This document shows positions 62,979-64,000 of a stretch of 64,000 bases of DNA, one piece after another. This DNA comes from Streptomyces smaragdinus. Lineage in GTDB: Bacteria > Actinomycetota > Actinomycetes > Streptomycetales > Streptomycetaceae. A program made the translations under genes and the position numbers. The notes below the pieces were generated by a model. That model did not search any database and was not told where the DNA came from. It saw only the letters and a program-made list of their open reading frames with translations. The stretch is taken from contig NZ_WEGJ01000029.1 in assembly GCF_009604385.1 (NCBI RefSeq), forward strand, positions 25,323-89,322, in the 5' to 3' direction. Position 1 is the first letter of the stretch. Every line of letters starts with the position of its first letter.

Positions 62979-63344
62979 TCACTGCTCGTCGGCGGTGAGG
63001 TCGAGGAGTTGGTCGGGGGTGAGCGTGGCGAGGTCGACGGAGCGGTCCTCCAGGACGAGGCGTGCCGTTGCCTGCTGTGCCTGGAGTTCCCGGGCGCGTT
63101 CGATGAGCTCGCCGGCGCGGCGCCGATTGCGGATGCGGTCGGTGATGTCCGCGACCGCGAGCACGGCCGAGGGGATGGACACGATGAGGGCGGCCAGCGA
63201 GACCGGATCGACGACCTTGGTGTCCGGATCCTCAGCCGGTTTCTCCGCCCGGACGGGCTCGGCGGGGTAGCCCCAGCTCGCGGTCAACTCGCTGATGCTC
63301 TTCCCGGCGGCTTCGGTGTCCGCTCCGACAAGCTCGATGATCAT
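62979..63344 (-). CDS. Small membrane protein coupled to TPR gene
   Basis: The product is 121 residues (MIIELVGADTEAAGKSISEL). A hydrophobic segment at about 48-66 (DPVSLAALIVSIPSAVLAVA) is followed by a charged helix. The start overlaps the TPR gene stop by 4 nt. The layout recalls the effector-associated constant components found in actinobacterial conflict systems, where a short protein with one hydrophobic helix accompanies TPR or NTPase proteins; this is inference. Confidence 0.6.
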   Translation of the reverse strand: MIIELVGADTEAAGKSISELTASWGYPAEPVRAEKPAEDPDTKVVDPVSLAALIVSIPSAVLAVADITDRIRNRRRAGELIERARELQAQQATARLVLEDRSVDLATLTPDQLLDLTADEQ

Positions 63345-64000
63345 GATTCCTCATCTCCGTCGTTCGTGGTCTTCAACAGTTCATCGAGGTGGTCGACCAG
63401 GTCCGTGTGCCCGATCTTGGCGGCAGCGGTTTGGGCTGCCTGAAGCACGTGACGCGCTTGTTCGCGCTCCCCCGCATGTAGCAGGAGCTGTCCCCAGGTT
63501 GCCCCGACGACCGCGATGCCGTCGGCCCGCTGAAGCTTGAGGAGGAGTTGGAAGGAGATGTTCAGCCTTGGTAATGCGTCGGCGAGATCCTGGCGGCTCA
63601 GATCGATGCCTGCAAGGTCCCAGTTGGCTGCCGCGATGCCCTCCACATTGCCGAGCTGTTCATTGGCTTCCAGTCGCTTGAGGTGCAGTTCGCGGGCTTC
63701 GTCGGTCTCGCCCCGTTGCTGGAGGATGTCGGCGATCTGCCCCCAGGTGACCGCGGCCTCGCGGGTGTCGCCGATCCGTTCGTACACCGGCAGGGTGACC
63801 TCCCGGCGGATCCGTAGGGCTTCGTCGGTCTCGCCCCGTTGCTGGAGGATGTCGGCGATCTGCCCCCAGGTGACCGCGGCCTCGCGGGTGTCGCCGATCC
63901 GTTCGTACACCGGCAGGGTGACCTCCCGGCGGATCCGTAGGGCTTCGTCGGTCTCGCCCCGTTGCTGGAGGATGTCGGCGATCTGCCCCCAGGTGACCGC
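63341..64000 (-). CDS. TPR-repeat protein, 5' end beyond the window
   Basis: At least 220 codons are open to the window edge. Successive 41-residue TPR units read VYERIGDTREAAVTWGQIAD, then ILQQRGETDEALRIRREVT, identical in protein and DNA, followed by diverged units (LEANEQLGNVEGIAAANWDL) and a helical end. Such arrays are C-terminal sensors of larger Streptomyces conflict or signalling proteins; the missing N-terminus would name the effector domain. Confidence 0.8.
   Translation of the reverse strand, partial: AVTWGQIADILQQRGETDEALRIRREVTLPVYERIGDTREAAVTWGQIADILQQRGETDEALRIRREVTLPVYERIGDTREAAVTWGQIADILQQRGETDEARELHLKRLEANEQLGNVEGIAAANWDLAGIDLSRQDLADALPRLNISFQLLLKLQRADGIAVVGATWGQLLLHAGEREQARHVLQAAQTAAAKIGHTDLVDHLDELLKTTNDGDEES
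63696..64000. repeat. Tandem 123-bp DNA-identical repeats in the TPR gene
   Basis: CGTACACCGGCAGGG recurs at 63781 and 63904, period 123 bp; compared copies show no mismatch. A partial copy begins near 63696 and the array continues past the window. Confidence 0.9.

Noticed and set aside
62742..63443. 233-residue plus-strand frame opposite the small membrane protein
   Set aside because: Shadow of the minus-strand genes; no conserved pattern.
1..64000. tRNA or rRNA genes
   Set aside because: No cloverleaf-like segment with TTCGANNC-type T arm, and no rRNA signature, was found by eye.

Overview
The window is high-GC actinobacterial DNA, almost certainly Streptomyces. Codon use is strongly GC at third positions, GTG/TTG/CTG starts behind GGAGG-type ribosome sites are common, and the gene families (SCO6880-type transfer proteins, helix-turn-helix/TPR regulators, DUF4913, DUF4240, DUF4253, DUF4259) are typical of that genus. 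It carries conjugation genes (VirB4-like ATPase, membrane channel proteins, cell-wall hydrolase, MobF relaxase, VirD4/TraG coupling protein), a parA-parB pair with palindromic sites, a tyrosine recombinase and polymorphic-toxin cargo. I read it as part of a large conjugative plasmid, or less likely an integrated conjugative element.

Layout. 1-9 kb: a secreted protein, then a leftward type IV secretion-like operon (7538 down to 664) with genes overlapping by 4 nt, and divergently a lytic transglycosylase-NlpC/P60 hydrolase with an apparent CTG start. 9-12 kb: small cytoplasmic proteins, a HAD hydrolase gene broken by a 290-bp miniature transposable element, and a GNAT acetyltransferase. 12-17 kb: an XRE/TPR regulator, an anti-sigma-type ATPase, and a compact apparent RiPP cassette of radical SAM enzyme, overlapping 70-residue precursor ending in a Cys-Ser-Cys core, a strong terminator and an APH-type kinase. 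17-20.3 kb: a second XRE/TPR regulator divergent from a glycine-rich-domain-type protein and a methyltransferase.

20.3-33.7 kb: a complete type I-E CRISPR-Cas locus. A 36-repeat array reads leftward, cas3-casABCDE-cas1-cas2 reads rightward, and a 25-repeat array reads rightward. Both leaders face the cas genes and share a core motif. Two diverged solitary repeats sit between cas3 and casA. 33.8-46.2 kb: relaxase, parB/parA with five CTTAACC-S-GGTTAAG palindromes (one of them inside the relaxase gene), a repeat-rich region upstream of parA, DUF4259 and DUF4253 proteins, a DUF4913 protein and the coupling protein. 46.4-49.5 kb: envelope proteins (L,D-transpeptidase, a membrane-anchored protein, an FG-GAP protein).

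49.9-59.7 kb: a 2903-residue secreted RHS/YD-repeat protein whose C-terminus looks like a PD-(D/E)XK nuclease toxin, a terminator, and a lower-GC gene in the immunity position. 59.6-62.5 kb: a tyrosine recombinase whose start codon lies in a perfect 15-8-15 inverted repeat resembling a lox-type core site, a zinc-finger protein with palindromic operator-like repeats, and a small two-gene unit resembling a toxin-antitoxin pair. 62.9-64 kb: a TPR protein with DNA-identical 123-bp repeats, cut by the window end, followed by a small membrane protein.

The transfer genes, relaxase and coupling protein would work together for single-strand conjugative transfer; parAB would stabilise the replicon; CRISPR-Cas, the RHS toxin, the TPR unit and the TA-like pair look like defence or competition cargo. 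All functional calls come from reading motifs; no database search was made.
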